A stretch of 33,980 nt of DNA from Oscillospiraceae bacterium (GTDB lineage: Bacteria > Bacillota > Clostridia > Oscillospirales > Oscillospiraceae). The position numbers were made by a program, and so were the translations under genes. The notes beneath the pieces were generated by a model. The model did not search any database. It was given only the letters and a program-made list of their open reading frames with translations, and was not told the DNA's origin. Shown here piece after piece: positions 22,592 through 31,722 of this stretch (positions are counted from its first letter, which is position 1; the number at the start of each line of letters is the position of its first letter). Where the stretch lies: contig JAKSQD010000021.1 of assembly GCA_024404315.1 (NCBI GenBank), forward strand, positions 1 through 33,980. The letters run 5' to 3'.

Positions 22592-23503
22592 ATGAAACAT
22601 AGCAACCCCAGAAACGTTCTTCTGCTCCTGCTGACCGCTATGATCTGGGGCTCGGCCTTTGTCTCCCAGAGCGTGGGGATGGATTATGTCGGCCCCTTCA
22701 CCTTTTTGGCCGCTCGAAGCTACATCGGTTCCGCTTTTCTGCTGGGCTTCCTGACGGTTCAGACCCGGATGAAAGCGCCGGAGCAGCGCCCCGCCGACCT
22801 CGTGACCGGCAACAGAAGCGCCCGTCCCCTGCTGATAAAGGCCGGTATTTGTGCGGGAGGGGTGCTGTTTGTGGCCTCCATTTTGCAGCAGATTGGCATT
22901 GCCTACACCACGGTGGGAAAAGCGGGTTTTTTAACCGCTATGTATATCATTTTTGTGCCTTTTATCAGCCTGGTGCTCTTTCGCAAGCGGCTTCCCCGGC
23001 TCATTTGGATTTGCGTCGTCCTTTCTGTGGCGGGTATGGCGCTGCTGTGCCTCAAAGAGAGTCTGTCCCTCTCCACCGGTGACAGCTTGGTGCTGCTGTG
23101 CGCCGTGGCCTTTTCCGGCCACATTCTGGTGCTGGACTTCTTCACGCCACAGGTGGATCCGGTTCGGATGTCCTGCATTCAGTTTTTGGTTTGCGCCCTG
23201 CTCTCCACTGTGCCTATGCTGCTGCTAGAAAAGCCCACCTGGGAGGTACTGCTGGCCGCTGCCCCTTCCATTCTCTATGCCGGTGTGCTGTCCAGCGGCG
23301 TGGCCTATACCTTACAGGCCGTTGCTCAGAAAGACTGTGACCCCACGCTTGCCTCGCTGGTCATGTGCCTGGAATCGGTGTTCAGCGCCGTATTCGGCTG
23401 GGTGATTCTGCACCAGGCACTCTCCCTGCGGGAAGGCGTGGGCTGCTGCCTGATGTTCGCCGCCATTGCGCTGGCGCAGCTGCCAGAAACGAACACACAG
23501 TGA
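22592..23503 (+). CDS. EamA/DMT-family transporter
   Basis: 303 residues with ten hydrophobic helices in two EamA halves. The first half opens LLLLLTAMIWGSAFVSQSVGMDYVGPFTFLAARS, the common EamA start. The second ends GWVILHQALSLREGVGCCLMFAAIALAQLPE, with SLVMCLESVFSAVFGW, typical of the family (AxLLLxEPVFAAL-like). These carriers export amino acids or other metabolites. The ribosome site is weak (AAAGAGAG). It may be followed on the same transcript by an unrecognised 138-residue protein. Substrate unknown. Confidence 0.92.
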   Translation: MKHSNPRNVLLLLLTAMIWGSAFVSQSVGMDYVGPFTFLAARSYIGSAFLLGFLTVQTRMKAPEQRPADLVTGNRSARPLLIKAGICAGGVLFVASILQQIGIAYTTVGKAGFLTAMYIIFVPFISLVLFRKRLPRLIWICVVLSVAGMALLCLKESLSLSTGDSLVLLCAVAFSGHILVLDFFTPQVDPVRMSCIQFLVCALLSTVPMLLLEKPTWEVLLAAAPSILYAGVLSSGVAYTLQAVAQKDCDPTLASLVMCLESVFSAVFGWVILHQALSLREGVGCCLMFAAIALAQLPETNTQ

Positions 23504-23569
23504 GCCAAACCAGCCCCGTTGATACGCTCGCTCCCCCATCGGGAGCCAGACAGAAAAGGAGGAACCCTT

Positions 23570-23986
23570 ATGAGCTATTCACCCAGAGACATTCTTCAGT
23601 ACGTTTATGAGGAAAAGCTGGAGTCCGCTTTCCTCTCCGCCCTGATGCAGAACAAGGGCAATTATTCCATTGCTGAACTGACGGATAAAGTCATCACCCA
23701 AACCGAAAAGGGCTGGCGGCTGCTCTCCAAAGCCTACGGCATTGATATTCCCGTGGAGGATGAGGGCGTGATTGCCGCCCGGTGCAATGACCTCTACGTC
23801 AGCGCTTTTCTTTCCCGCAAAGACAACACCCGTCAGATTCATTTTCTGGCGCATCCCTATCCCCGTCTGCTGAAAAGCCGCTTTGAGGAGGAAATTTTCC
23901 AAGAGGTGGTGCAGTATATGCTGCTGCGAACCATCGTGGCTTTGCGGCTGGACACGCCCGAAAAAGTGCGGGCATATGTGGGATAA
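23570..23986 (+). CDS. Unrecognised 138-residue protein
   Basis: The ATG has AAAGGAGG 7 bases upstream, so this is a real gene. No family recognised. The sequence is mixed helical and soluble, without signal peptide or membrane helix: MSYSPRDILQYVYEEKLESAFLSALMQ, a central KGWRLLSKAYGIDIPVED, and an Arg/Phe-rich C half (NDLYVSAFLSRKDNTRQIHFL). It follows the EamA gene by 66 bases; a GCTCCC-GGGAGC hairpin (23530-23546) in the gap has no T-run, so co-transcription is possible. Confidence 0.75.
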   Translation: MSYSPRDILQYVYEEKLESAFLSALMQNKGNYSIAELTDKVITQTEKGWRLLSKAYGIDIPVEDEGVIAARCNDLYVSAFLSRKDNTRQIHFLAHPYPRLLKSRFEEEIFQEVVQYMLLRTIVALRLDTPEKVRAYVG

Positions 23987-24039
23987 TTCCCCGTTACGCC
24001 TTGCGTTTTTCATTTGCTTCCCACCTTTTAAAAAGCACA

Positions 24040-24084
24040 AAATCGGGTCTGGAAATGGCGTTCCGACCCGATTTGCTTTGTTTT
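24040..24084 (+). terminator. Shared terminator between convergent genes
   Basis: AAATCGGGT (24040-24048) pairs with ACCCGATTT (24066-24074), continued inward by TGGAA/TTCC with one bulge. T-rich sequence follows on both strands. Confidence 0.85.
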
Positions 24085-24093
24085 AGGGGAGAT

Positions 24094-27000
24094 TTACTTG
24101 ATTTTCACCGCTTTGGAATGGGTCTTCCAGGGGGAAGCATAGGTTTTTCCGTCCACGGTTTTCTGTGCTCGGATGCGTACATAGTACGTTTTTCCCTTCT
24201 TTAAGCCGGTAAAGGTGCAGCCAACGGTGGAATTTTTAGCAATCGTTTGCTTGTTCAGGTTTTTGGTGAAGGCTTTGTCGGTTGCCACCTGCACCTGATA
24301 GCCGCTGGCAGAGGTGTTTTTCTTCCAGGCAACGGTGAGCTGCTTGGTTTTCTTGCTGGATGCGCTGGAAACCGAGGTGGTTTTGGGAACAATGGCAAAG
24401 GTTTTGGTCGTGCTGCCGCAGTAATTGCCTTTTCCCTTGATGGTCACGGTGGCAGTGCCCACAGCGGTATGATTTTGGTAGGAGAGTGTGTAATCCGTGC
24501 CGGAAACCAGCTTGACCGAGCCATTTTTCACGGTGACGGTGGGTTTTATGGCCTTTCCGGTATAGGCGACGGAGGCAGAGGAGAGCGAAATGCTCAAATC
24601 CCCCACCGGAACCGGCGTGATTTCAAAGGTCTTGGTGAGCGTGCCGGAATAAGCATTTTTTCCTGTAAAGGTTACGATAGCCGTGCCCACGTTGGTATTT
24701 TTCTCATACTTGGCGCTATAATCCGTACTGGTGAGGCTGATGCCGTTGGAGGTCAGGACGAAAAAGGGTTTCACCGGGGAACCGGTGTGGGGGTATTCTT
24801 CTCCCATGACCAGATCGCAGTCTTTCAGATTGGGAATATAGCTCCGCCAGTTCAAAGAACCGCCATACTGATTGTTTCCTTCCAACCAACGGTCGGCTCC
24901 CATCGGGAAAGCGGCCAGAGAGGTTCGCACGCCTGCAAAGGCATCAGAAGCGATATCGGGCCGATCCCCCGCAAAGTAGACGATTTTCAGATTGGAGCAG
25001 TTGGCACAGGATTGCTCCCCCACCGTCTGGACGTTGCCGCCGAAAATAATCTTGGAGAGGTACTTGCAGCGGTAAAACGCATAGGGCGCAATGGTTTTTG
25101 CATCCACAAAATAAGTAAAGTTGGTGCTGTTGATGGAATAGCGGGTGGGGCAGGCATACAGCGTGCTCTTGCCATCCTTCGACCACAGGAAACCCAGCGA
25201 GGAGGCCTTGAACTTCTTGCTTCCGCTTTCCACCTTGAATTTGGTAATGGCATCGCAGCTGGCAAAGGCGGCCTCCCCGATGGTGGTCACGGTGGCGGGA
25301 ATGGTTGGGTTTCCCATTGCGGTGCAGCCAAAGAAAGCAAAGGCACCGATGGATTGCAGCGTGCCGCCGTCCGCTTGGAGGGGCAGTTTCAGCGTTTTCA
25401 GAGAAGAAAGCGCTTCAAAGGCATTGGCTCCAATAGAGGTCACGCCTTTTTTGACCGTTACGGTCTTAATGCGGTCGGTGAAGGGCTTCCAAGGAACCTC
25501 GCCGCTGTTATAATCGTTCATCGCACCGCTGCCAGAGAGGGTCAGGGTGTTATCTTTCAGTGCCCATTGAACCTTTGCGCCGCAGTAGGCAGAAACGGTC
25601 AAGGTTTCCGAACAAGAAGCGCAAGCGTAAACGTAATTTTTGCCGGAGACCTTTGGAGTCTCCTTCCATTTGTGGGCGTGCGTGCTTCCCAGCAGGGAGG
25701 GATAGCCCCAGCCATAGTAAGAATCTTTTCCCGGGTCTCCCAAGTCCACGCAGTGCTCCGCCAGCAGGCTATAAAGCGACTGCACATCTGCGGAAGGGTT
25801 GTCCATGATGAGGTAGGTCATAGCAGCGGTGACGTGGGGCGCTGCCATGGAGGTTCCACTCTTCTCCGTGGTCTCTCCCGAAGAAGCGCCCCGCAGAGCG
25901 CTGGTAATCTCACCGCCGGGGGCACAGAAATCAACCGCTTTTCCATAGTTGGAAAAAGCGCTGGAAAAGCGATGGTCTGGCTCAATGGAGGAAACGGCGA
26001 TGGTCAAGGGGCTGGAAGCGGGATAATTGTTGGCGACGTTTTCAGCGTCATTACCAGCGGCGCAGACGACGGGGATTCCCGCTTCCCGAGCGGCGGAGAG
26101 GTGCTTCTCCAAGGGCATATCAAACCGAGAGGTTCCCATAGCGTCACCAAAGCTCATGTTGATGATGTCCGCCTTCTTCTCCACGGCGTAATCAATGGCG
26201 CTGCTGACCAGCGACCAGCTGGATTTTCCTTCGTTGTCGAAAATCCGCAAAACCAGCAGCTCAACCGAGCTGGGGGTGCAATCGGCAAGGATGCCCGCCA
26301 CATGGGTTCCGTGGCCGGTGCTGCTGGTGTTGCCCGCATAATCTTTCAGGTTGGCTTTTCCGGTTTTGCCCGTGACCATATCCTTGCTCTTGGAAGAGAT
26401 GGTACGGCCAGAGAAAAACCAGTTGTTGGGGTCAATGCCTGTGTCAAGGATGGCCACAGTAGCGGATTTTTTGGCATACTGGCCGCTTTGCTTCCGTCCC
26501 ATGGTTCCCGTGCAGGCGCTGCCCCAAGAATAGGTGGTTCCGGCGCTGGAGGTATTGGGATAGGTTACGCCGTCGTGCTCCACGGCGCAGAGCAAATCGT
26601 CCGCCCACAGGATTTCATCCACAAAACATTGCTCGCCGTAGGTTTGTTTCATCTCCTCGTAAGCGGCACGGGTGTCCTCCTCGTTGGAGAATTGCAGAAT
26701 ATACTCGCCAACGGGGTCGTTTTTCACCACGGTTTCCGCCCCATAGCCCTCGGAAAGTTGGGTTGCGCTGAGGATGATACGGCAGGACTGATAAGGGGAA
26801 GTGACGGTCAGCGTTCCGCTTTGATTGGTCTCGGCCTCAAAGACGCTTTCGGAGAAATACTCCTCGGCGGCTTCCGAGCTTTCCAAAATATCCGCTTCCT
26901 CCGCCTCTGCGCCAAACGCCTCGGAAACGCTGGCGGTCTGGCCGTCCACGGTGACACGGTTCCTTCGGGGATCCACAACCGCTTTACGAAAATGTCTGCC

Positions 27001-27513
27001 AGACCAATTTTTCCGCAGGAATCCGGCCACATCAGAGGCGTTTTTTGCGGTCATCCACCGGGTTTCCCGCTTGGGTTTTTCTTCCGGCTCGGCTGTTTGT
27101 TCAGCCTGCTGTACCTCGATGGAAGTATCTTTCTCTGCGGGAAGCACCTCCTCCTGGAGGGATTCTTGCTCGAACGTGTCTTCGGTTGGGTCTACCACAG
27201 GTTCCTCGTTTACGGATTCTTCTGTGCTGGGTTCCTCTGCGTTCGGTTCCTCTGTGCTGGGTTCCTCGATGGGCTCTTGCACAGGCTCCTCCAAAACAGG
27301 CTCCTCATCAGGAAGGGCTTCTTCCAGCATCACTTCCTGAAACATCACTTCCTGGGTGGATTCCTCCACCGGTTCCTCTTCCATCTCCTCTGTCTGAACC
27401 GGGAGAGAGGGTTCCTCCCATTCCTCGGCCAAAACAGAAGCGGGAAGCAGGCTCATTGTCATCGCTGCTGCCAGCAAAAGGGCCAGCAGCCTGGAAATTG
27501 GACTCTTTGACAT
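24094..27513 (-). CDS. Large secreted subtilisin-like (S8) protease with BspA-type repeats
   Basis: 1139 residues; start at the second of two ATGs (27513), 6 bases from GGAGG. A signal peptide (residues 1-29, LLALLLAAAMTMSLLPASVLA) is followed by a Glu/Pro-rich low-complexity region (about 30-150, repeated EEPSTEEP) and a pro-region. The S8 catalytic domain follows (about 335-620) with D357 (AILDTGID), H401 (TGHGTHVAG), an oxyanion Asn (CAAGND) and S555 (SGTSMAAPH), so it should be active. Then BspA-like LRR_5 repeats (about 670-890: VTSIGANAFEALSSLKTLKLP, IGAFAFFGCTAM, IGEAAFASCDAI), two Ig-like repeats (YTGKAIKPTVTV) and a C-terminal fibronectin-like domain. No LPXTG or SLH anchor. It likely cleaves and binds extracellular or host protein. 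Confidence 0.9.
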   Translation of the reverse strand: MSKSPISRLLALLLAAAMTMSLLPASVLAEEWEEPSLPVQTEEMEEEPVEESTQEVMFQEVMLEEALPDEEPVLEEPVQEPIEEPSTEEPNAEEPSTEESVNEEPVVDPTEDTFEQESLQEEVLPAEKDTSIEVQQAEQTAEPEEKPKRETRWMTAKNASDVAGFLRKNWSGRHFRKAVVDPRRNRVTVDGQTASVSEAFGAEAEEADILESSEAAEEYFSESVFEAETNQSGTLTVTSPYQSCRIILSATQLSEGYGAETVVKNDPVGEYILQFSNEEDTRAAYEEMKQTYGEQCFVDEILWADDLLCAVEHDGVTYPNTSSAGTTYSWGSACTGTMGRKQSGQYAKKSATVAILDTGIDPNNWFFSGRTISSKSKDMVTGKTGKANLKDYAGNTSSTGHGTHVAGILADCTPSSVELLVLRIFDNEGKSSWSLVSSAIDYAVEKKADIINMSFGDAMGTSRFDMPLEKHLSAAREAGIPVVCAAGNDAENVANNYPASSPLTIAVSSIEPDHRFSSAFSNYGKAVDFCAPGGEITSALRGASSGETTEKSGTSMAAPHVTAAMTYLIMDNPSADVQSLYSLLAEHCVDLGDPGKDSYYGWGYPSLLGSTHAHKWKETPKVSGKNYVYACASCSETLTVSAYCGAKVQWALKDNTLTLSGSGAMNDYNSGEVPWKPFTDRIKTVTVKKGVTSIGANAFEALSSLKTLKLPLQADGGTLQSIGAFAFFGCTAMGNPTIPATVTTIGEAAFASCDAITKFKVESGSKKFKASSLGFLWSKDGKSTLYACPTRYSINSTNFTYFVDAKTIAPYAFYRCKYLSKIIFGGNVQTVGEQSCANCSNLKIVYFAGDRPDIASDAFAGVRTSLAAFPMGADRWLEGNNQYGGSLNWRSYIPNLKDCDLVMGEEYPHTGSPVKPFFVLTSNGISLTSTDYSAKYEKNTNVGTAIVTFTGKNAYSGTLTKTFEITPVPVGDLSISLSSASVAYTGKAIKPTVTVKNGSVKLVSGTDYTLSYQNHTAVGTATVTIKGKGNYCGSTTKTFAIVPKTTSVSSASSKKTKQLTVAWKKNTSASGYQVQVATDKAFTKNLNKQTIAKNSTVGCTFTGLKKGKTYYVRIRAQKTVDGKTYASPWKTHSKAVKIK

Positions 27514-27556
27514 CATAGACCTCCGAATCAGGACAATACCACAGTTAATATCACAA

Positions 27557-27585
27557 ATTATAACCAGAAAGCGAAAAAATCGCAA
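27557..27585 (-). promoter_or_regulatory. Sigma-A promoter of the S8 protease gene
   Basis: Minus strand TTGCGA (27580-27585), a 17-base spacer, TATAAT (27557-27562). Confidence 0.8.
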
Positions 27586-27623
27586 GGGGAAAATATTGTA
27601 AACGTGAGGCTTGGTCTTATTTT

Positions 27624-27651
27624 TTGCTTTCCTTTTCTGGAAAACTATGTT
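27624..27651 (+). promoter_or_regulatory. Likely promoter of the aldose epimerase-like gene
   Basis: TTGCTT (27624-27629), a 16-base spacer, TATGTT (27646-27651). It is divergent from the protease promoter. Confidence 0.6.
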
Positions 27652-27694
27652 ATTCTGTCTGTAATGAATCCAAAACGGAAAGGAACTGTCATTT

Positions 27695-28576
27695 ATGAAC
27701 ATCACTCTGAAAAACGACCAGCTCACCGTGGTTATCAGCACCTTGGGCGCAGAGATTCAGGCCATGACCACCACCGACGGCGTTCAGCTGATGTGGACCG
27801 CTGACAAGGCCGTCTGGGGTCGCCACGCTCCCCTGCTCTTCCCCATCATTGGCCGCCTGAAGAACCAGGAGTACACCTTGGACGGCGAAGTGGTCAAAAT
27901 CTCTCAGCATGGCTTTGCCCGTGACAGCGAGTTCACCGTGGACGCTCAAACGGATACCTCCGTCACCATGACCCTCACCGAAAACGAAAAGACGCTGGCA
28001 GTCTATCCCTTCTCCTTCCGGCTGACCATCACCTACGTTTTAGAGGGCAACGCCCTGAAAAAGACTCACACCGTCACCAACTGTTCCGAAGCGGTAATGC
28101 CCTATGAGATCGGCGGTCATGACGGCTATCTGACCCCCGTCTTGCCGGGTGAGCAGATGTCTGACTACGCCATTGAGTTCCCCGGTCAGGACACCATTTC
28201 TCCCTTCGGCATGGACGAAAACTGCTTCCTGACCCCGGAAAAGCTGGCCTATCCGCTCACGGACGGCAAGCTGCCTCTGCCGCCCAAGGTCTTTGGGCTG
28301 GACACCGTGGTGCTGGAACAGCTTCCTGTGCATCAGGTCACACTCTGCAACTGCAAGAACAACATCCGTTTGACCGTGGACTTCCCCGAGTTCGACTATC
28401 TGGGCATCTGGACCAAGCCTGCGGACTTTGACACCAATTATATCTGCATCGAGCCTTGGACCACCCTGCCCGAATGCACCTTTGTGGGCACCGACCTCAA
28501 GGACAAGCAGGGCATCCGCATCCTGAACCCCGGCCAGACCGAGAGCCTGAGCTATACCGTCACCGTGGAAGCATAA
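27695..28576 (+). CDS. Aldose 1-epimerase (galactose mutarotase)-family protein, LacX-like
   Basis: 293 residues; AAAGGAA lies about 10 bases before the ATG. The family is a beta-sandwich that binds sugars and interconverts their anomers. Characteristic pieces: an early WTADKAVWGRHAPLLFPIIGRLK (the LacX-type binding block), GFARDSEFTV, a His in EIGGHDGYLTP, and a C-terminal FDTNYICIEPWTTLPE with the likely catalytic Glu. The shorter length and RHAPLLFPIIGRL block fit the LacX subgroup rather than GalM. It stands apart from proC, which has its own promoter. The true substrate is unknown. Confidence 0.87.
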   Translation: MNITLKNDQLTVVISTLGAEIQAMTTTDGVQLMWTADKAVWGRHAPLLFPIIGRLKNQEYTLDGEVVKISQHGFARDSEFTVDAQTDTSVTMTLTENEKTLAVYPFSFRLTITYVLEGNALKKTHTVTNCSEAVMPYEIGGHDGYLTPVLPGEQMSDYAIEFPGQDTISPFGMDENCFLTPEKLAYPLTDGKLPLPPKVFGLDTVVLEQLPVHQVTLCNCKNNIRLTVDFPEFDYLGIWTKPADFDTNYICIEPWTTLPECTFVGTDLKDKQGIRILNPGQTESLSYTVTVEA

Positions 28577-28627
28577 ACCATTTGGCCTTTTCCAAACAAC
28601 AGCAGGCAGATTCCAAAAGAAAAGGGA

Positions 28628-28656
28628 TTGAATTATCTGGAACCCTCTGCTATAAT
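28628..28656 (+). promoter_or_regulatory. Sigma-A promoter of proC
   Basis: TTGAAT (28628-28633), a 17-base spacer, TATAAT (28651-28656). Transcription should start near 28663, before the hairpin. Confidence 0.85.
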
Positions 28657-28668
28657 CAACCAAAAGCG

Positions 28669-28707
28669 AAGATGCGGGGACCTCACATCGGTCTTCGCAT
28701 CTTTTTT
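28669..28707 (+). terminator. Terminator hairpin inside the proC leader (possible attenuator)
   Basis: AAGATGCG-gg-GACC (28669-28682) pairs with GGTC-tt-CGCATCTT (28690-28703), and the T-run runs to 28707. It lies after the proC promoter and just before the GGAGG site. It may also end the upstream epimerase transcript. Confidence 0.8.
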
Positions 28708-28721
28708 CGGAGGTACAGAAC

Positions 28722-29525
28722 ATGAGTATTTATGGATTTATCGGCTGCGGCAACATGGGCGGCGCCCTGGCAAACGCAGCTTCCAAAAAACTGGGCGGCG
28801 GCGAGCTGCTGCTGGCCAACAAAACCCACGCCAAGGCGGAAAAGCTGGCGGCAAACATCGGCGGCGAGGCCGTAACCAATGCGGTCATTGCAAAACAGGC
28901 GGACTATATCTGGCTGGGCGTGAAACCCCAAATGATGGCGGATATGCTGGCAGACATTGCCCCCATCCTGGCGGAGCGCACCGACCGGTTTGTGCTGGTG
29001 AGCATGGCCGCCGGTCTGACCATCGCCCGCATCCGGGAAATGGCGGGCGGAGTTTATCCCGTCATCCGCATCATGCCCAACACCCCGGCCGCTATCGGGC
29101 AAGGTATGATTCTTTACACATCCGACGGCGTAACCGAGGAGGAGTTAGCCGCTTATCTGGACGTGATGAGCGCCGCTGGCCGCTTTGACCAGCTCCCCGA
29201 GCATCTCATTGACGCAGGAAGCGCCGTTTCCGGCTGCGGCCCCGCTTTTGTCTATCCCTTTATTGAGGCGCTGGCGGACGGCGGTGTGCTCTGCGGTCTG
29301 CCCCGTGCCAAGGCGCAGGAATACGCCGCTCAAACCCTGATTGGCGCTGCCATGCTGGTGTTGGAGAGCGGTCAGCATCCTGGCGCTTTGAAGGATGCCG
29401 TTTGTTCCCCCGGCGGCTCCACCATCGCCGGCGTTCGTAAGCTGGAGGAGGGCGGATTCCGTGCCACCGCCATGAACGCCGTAATTGCCGCCTGTGAGAA
29501 AACCAAAGACCTGGGCAAAAATTAA
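28722..29525 (+). CDS. proC: Pyrroline-5-carboxylate reductase
   Basis: 267 residues; ATG with GGAGG 8 bases upstream. It makes proline from pyrroline-5-carboxylate with NAD(P)H, the last step of proline synthesis. The N-terminal Rossmann loop IGCGNMGGALANA (residues ~5-17), GVKPQMMADML, RIMPNTPAAIGQGM and the C-terminal family signature SGCGPAFVYPFIEALADGG...PGGSTIAGVRKLEEGGFRA are all intact. It is first in the order proC-proB-proA. Its short leader holds a terminator hairpin, suggesting attenuation of the whole proline set. Confidence 0.96.
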   Translation: MSIYGFIGCGNMGGALANAASKKLGGGELLLANKTHAKAEKLAANIGGEAVTNAVIAKQADYIWLGVKPQMMADMLADIAPILAERTDRFVLVSMAAGLTIARIREMAGGVYPVIRIMPNTPAAIGQGMILYTSDGVTEEELAAYLDVMSAAGRFDQLPEHLIDAGSAVSGCGPAFVYPFIEALADGGVLCGLPRAKAQEYAAQTLIGAAMLVLESGQHPGALKDAVCSPGGSTIAGVRKLEEGGFRATAMNAVIAACEKTKDLGKN

Positions 29526-29526
29526 C

Positions 29527-29537
29527 AGCCTATCCGC
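29527..29537 (+). repeat. Post-stop motif copy E
   Basis: AGCCTATCCGC begins one base after the proC stop codon and is in its sense. It lies between proC and proB. Confidence 0.55.
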
Positions 29538-29563
29538 ATCCCCAAAAGGAAGAAACCAATATC

Positions 29564-30337
29564 ATGAGAATTGTTGTTAAAGTCGGCACCTCCACCCTCG
29601 CCCATTCCACGGGGCGGCTCAACATCCGGCAGGTGGAGAAGCTGTGCAAGGTACTGAGTGACCTGAAAAATGCCGGAAACGAGGTGATTCTGGTCTCCTC
29701 CGGTGCCATTGGCATGGGCGTGGGCAAGCTGATGCTCTCCGCCCGTCCCAAGGACGTGCCCACCAAGCAGGCCGCCGCCGCTGTAGGTCAATGCGAGCTG
29801 ATGTACACCTACGACAAGCTCTTCACCGAATACAATCACACAGTTGCTCAAATTCTGCTGACCGGAGCAGACCTGGAGGACGAGCAACGCCGCACCAACT
29901 TCCAGAATACGCTTTACCGCCTGCTGGAATTGCAGGCTCTGCCCATCATCAACGAAAACGACACCGTTGCCACCGAGGAAATCGGCGTGGGTGATAACGA
30001 CACCCTCTCCGCCATCGTAGCTCGATGCGCTGATGCTGATTTGCTGGTGCTCCTGAGCGACATCGACGGACTTTACACCGCCGACCCTCACAAGGATCAC
30101 AACGCCCGTTTGATTCCCTTTGTGGCCCAGCTGACCCCGGAGATTTACGCTCTGGCGGGCGGCAAGGGCAGCGAATTGGGAACCGGCGGTATGTCCACCA
30201 AGCTCAACGCCGCCAAAACCGCCATGGAAAATGGCTTTGATATGGTCATTGCCAACGGCTCCCGCCCCGAATCCCTCTATGAAATCGTGGAAGGAATGCC
30301 CGTGGGCACCAGATTCATCGGCAAGAATGTGATTTAA
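29564..30337 (+). CDS. proB: Glutamate 5-kinase, short form without PUA domain
   Basis: 257 residues; AAAAGGA lies about 13 bases before the ATG. It phosphorylates glutamate to glutamyl-5-phosphate, the first proline step. Amino-acid-kinase motifs are clear: VVKVGTSTLAHSTG, VSSGAIGMGVGKL, NENDTVATEEIGVGDNDTLSA and LLSDIDGLYTADP, with the GTGGMSTKLNAAKTA nucleotide-site segment. The protein ends at about 257 residues, so the C-terminal PUA domain seen in E. coli ProB (about 367 residues) is absent, as in many Firmicutes. Co-directional with proC upstream and proA downstream. Confidence 0.96.
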   Translation: MRIVVKVGTSTLAHSTGRLNIRQVEKLCKVLSDLKNAGNEVILVSSGAIGMGVGKLMLSARPKDVPTKQAAAAVGQCELMYTYDKLFTEYNHTVAQILLTGADLEDEQRRTNFQNTLYRLLELQALPIINENDTVATEEIGVGDNDTLSAIVARCADADLLVLLSDIDGLYTADPHKDHNARLIPFVAQLTPEIYALAGGKGSELGTGGMSTKLNAAKTAMENGFDMVIANGSRPESLYEIVEGMPVGTRFIGKNVI

Positions 30338-30388
30338 CTGTCACACCCTCCGGCCAGAGGGAACACCACAACACAAAAGGTGATTATT

Positions 30389-31636
30389 ATGACTACATTT
30401 GAAATTCTGACTGCGGCGCAGCGTGCCAAATCCGCTCTGGCCGCCGCCTCTACCGATACCAAAAATCAGGCACTGAACGCCATGGCCGACGCTCTGGAAG
30501 CGTCTGAAGCCGACATCCTGGCCGCCAACCAGTTGGATTTGGAAGCCGCCAAGGGCAAAATCGGAGACGTGATGCTGGATCGTCTGGCGCTGTCCCCCAC
30601 CCGCATTGCTGGTATGGCACAGGGTATCCGTGACGTGGCACTGCTGCCCGACCCCGTGGGTCATGTGCTGACCGAAGTGGTACGCCCCAACGGTATGACC
30701 ATTCGCCGCACCGCCGTGCCCATGGGCGTGGTGGCCATCATCTACGAAAGCCGCCCCAACGTCACCAGCGATGCCGCAGCGCTGGCGCTCAAGAGCGGCA
30801 ATGTCTGCGTGCTCCGTGGCGGCAAGGAGGCACACCGCAGCGCCGCCGCCATTGTCCAGGCCATGCGCCGTGGCCTGACCAGCGTGGGACTGCCGGAAAC
30901 CGCCGTCTCTCTGATTGAGGACACCACCCGAGCCTCCTCCAACGAGCTGATGACCGCTGTGGGGCTGGTTGACCTGCTGATTCCCCGAGGCGGCAAGGGT
31001 TTGATTTCCGCCTGCGTGGCCAACGCCAAGGTTCCCGTGATTCAAACCGGTACCGGCATCTGTCACGTCTATGTGGATGCCGCCGCTGATCTGGAAATGG
31101 CTCTCAACATCATCGAAAACGCCAAAACCAGCCGTCCTTCCGTCTGCAACGCCGAGGAAGTGTGCTTGGTTCATTCCGCCGTGGCGGAGCGATTCCTGCC
31201 CATGCTGAAACAGCGTCTGGTGGATGACCGTGCCGTGAATCCCGTCGAGCTGCGTCTGGATGAGCGGGCACAGGCCATCATCGCGGGCGTTCCCGCCGGG
31301 GAAAACGACTTTGACACGGAGTTTCTGGACTACATTCTGGCCGTCAAAGTAGTGGACAGCGTGGAGGAAGCCATTGCTCACATTGGCGCTCACTCCACCG
31401 GCCACAGCGAGGCCATTGTCACCGCTGACGACACCGCCGCCGCCAAATTTACCACCGGCGTGGATTCCGCCGCTGTTTACGTCAACGTTTCCACCCGCTT
31501 CACCGACGGCGGCGAGTTCGGCCTGGGCTGCGAGATGGGCATTTCCACCCAGAAGCTCCACGCAAGAGGCCCCATGGGACTGATGGAGCTGTGCAGCTAT
31601 AAGTACGTCATCACCGGAAACGGACAGATTCGCTGA
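30389..31636 (+). CDS. proA: Gamma-glutamyl phosphate reductase
   Basis: 415 residues; the ATG with AAAAGGTG about 6 bases upstream is preferred to an earlier ATT start. It reduces glutamyl-5-phosphate to the semialdehyde, which cyclises to the ProC substrate. Aldehyde-dehydrogenase-like with the ProA hallmarks: [36 protein letters not shown], the catalytic Cys in [16 protein letters not shown], and the C-terminal [30 protein letters not shown] signature. It completes the proline set. Confidence 0.97.
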   Translation: MTTFEILTAAQRAKSALAAASTDTKNQALNAMADALEASEADILAANQLDLEAAKGKIGDVMLDRLALSPTRIAGMAQGIRDVALLPDPVGHVLTEVVRPNGMTIRRTAVPMGVVAIIYESRPNVTSDAAALALKSGNVCVLRGGKEAHRSAAAIVQAMRRGLTSVGLPETAVSLIEDTTRASSNELMTAVGLVDLLIPRGGKGLISACVANAKVPVIQTGTGICHVYVDAAADLEMALNIIENAKTSRPSVCNAEEVCLVHSAVAERFLPMLKQRLVDDRAVNPVELRLDERAQAIIAGVPAGENDFDTEFLDYILAVKVVDSVEEAIAHIGAHSTGHSEAIVTADDTAAAKFTTGVDSAAVYVNVSTRFTDGGEFGLGCEMGISTQKLHARGPMGLMELCSYKYVITGNGQIR

Positions 31637-31722
31637 TCCTTTCTTCCGCTTGCTCTCCCCGCTCCCGCTGCGGGAAGTCAGGACGAAAAAAACAACGCTC
31701 CCAACCGAAATTGGAGGTTTTT

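Noticed and set aside
24247-27510. 1087-codon open frame on the plus strand opposite the S8 protease
   Set aside because: It mirrors the protease codon by codon, has no ribosome site or recognisable domain, and arises from the GC-rich third positions of the real gene.
28246-28257. CCTATCCGC inside the aldose epimerase-like gene as another motif copy
   Set aside because: It lies inside coding sequence (Ala-Tyr-Pro-Leu) with no stop codon nearby, so it is probably chance.
28657-28721. T-box leader before proC
   Set aside because: The leader is too short and lacks the specifier stem and the conserved T-box sequence; only one hairpin terminator is present.
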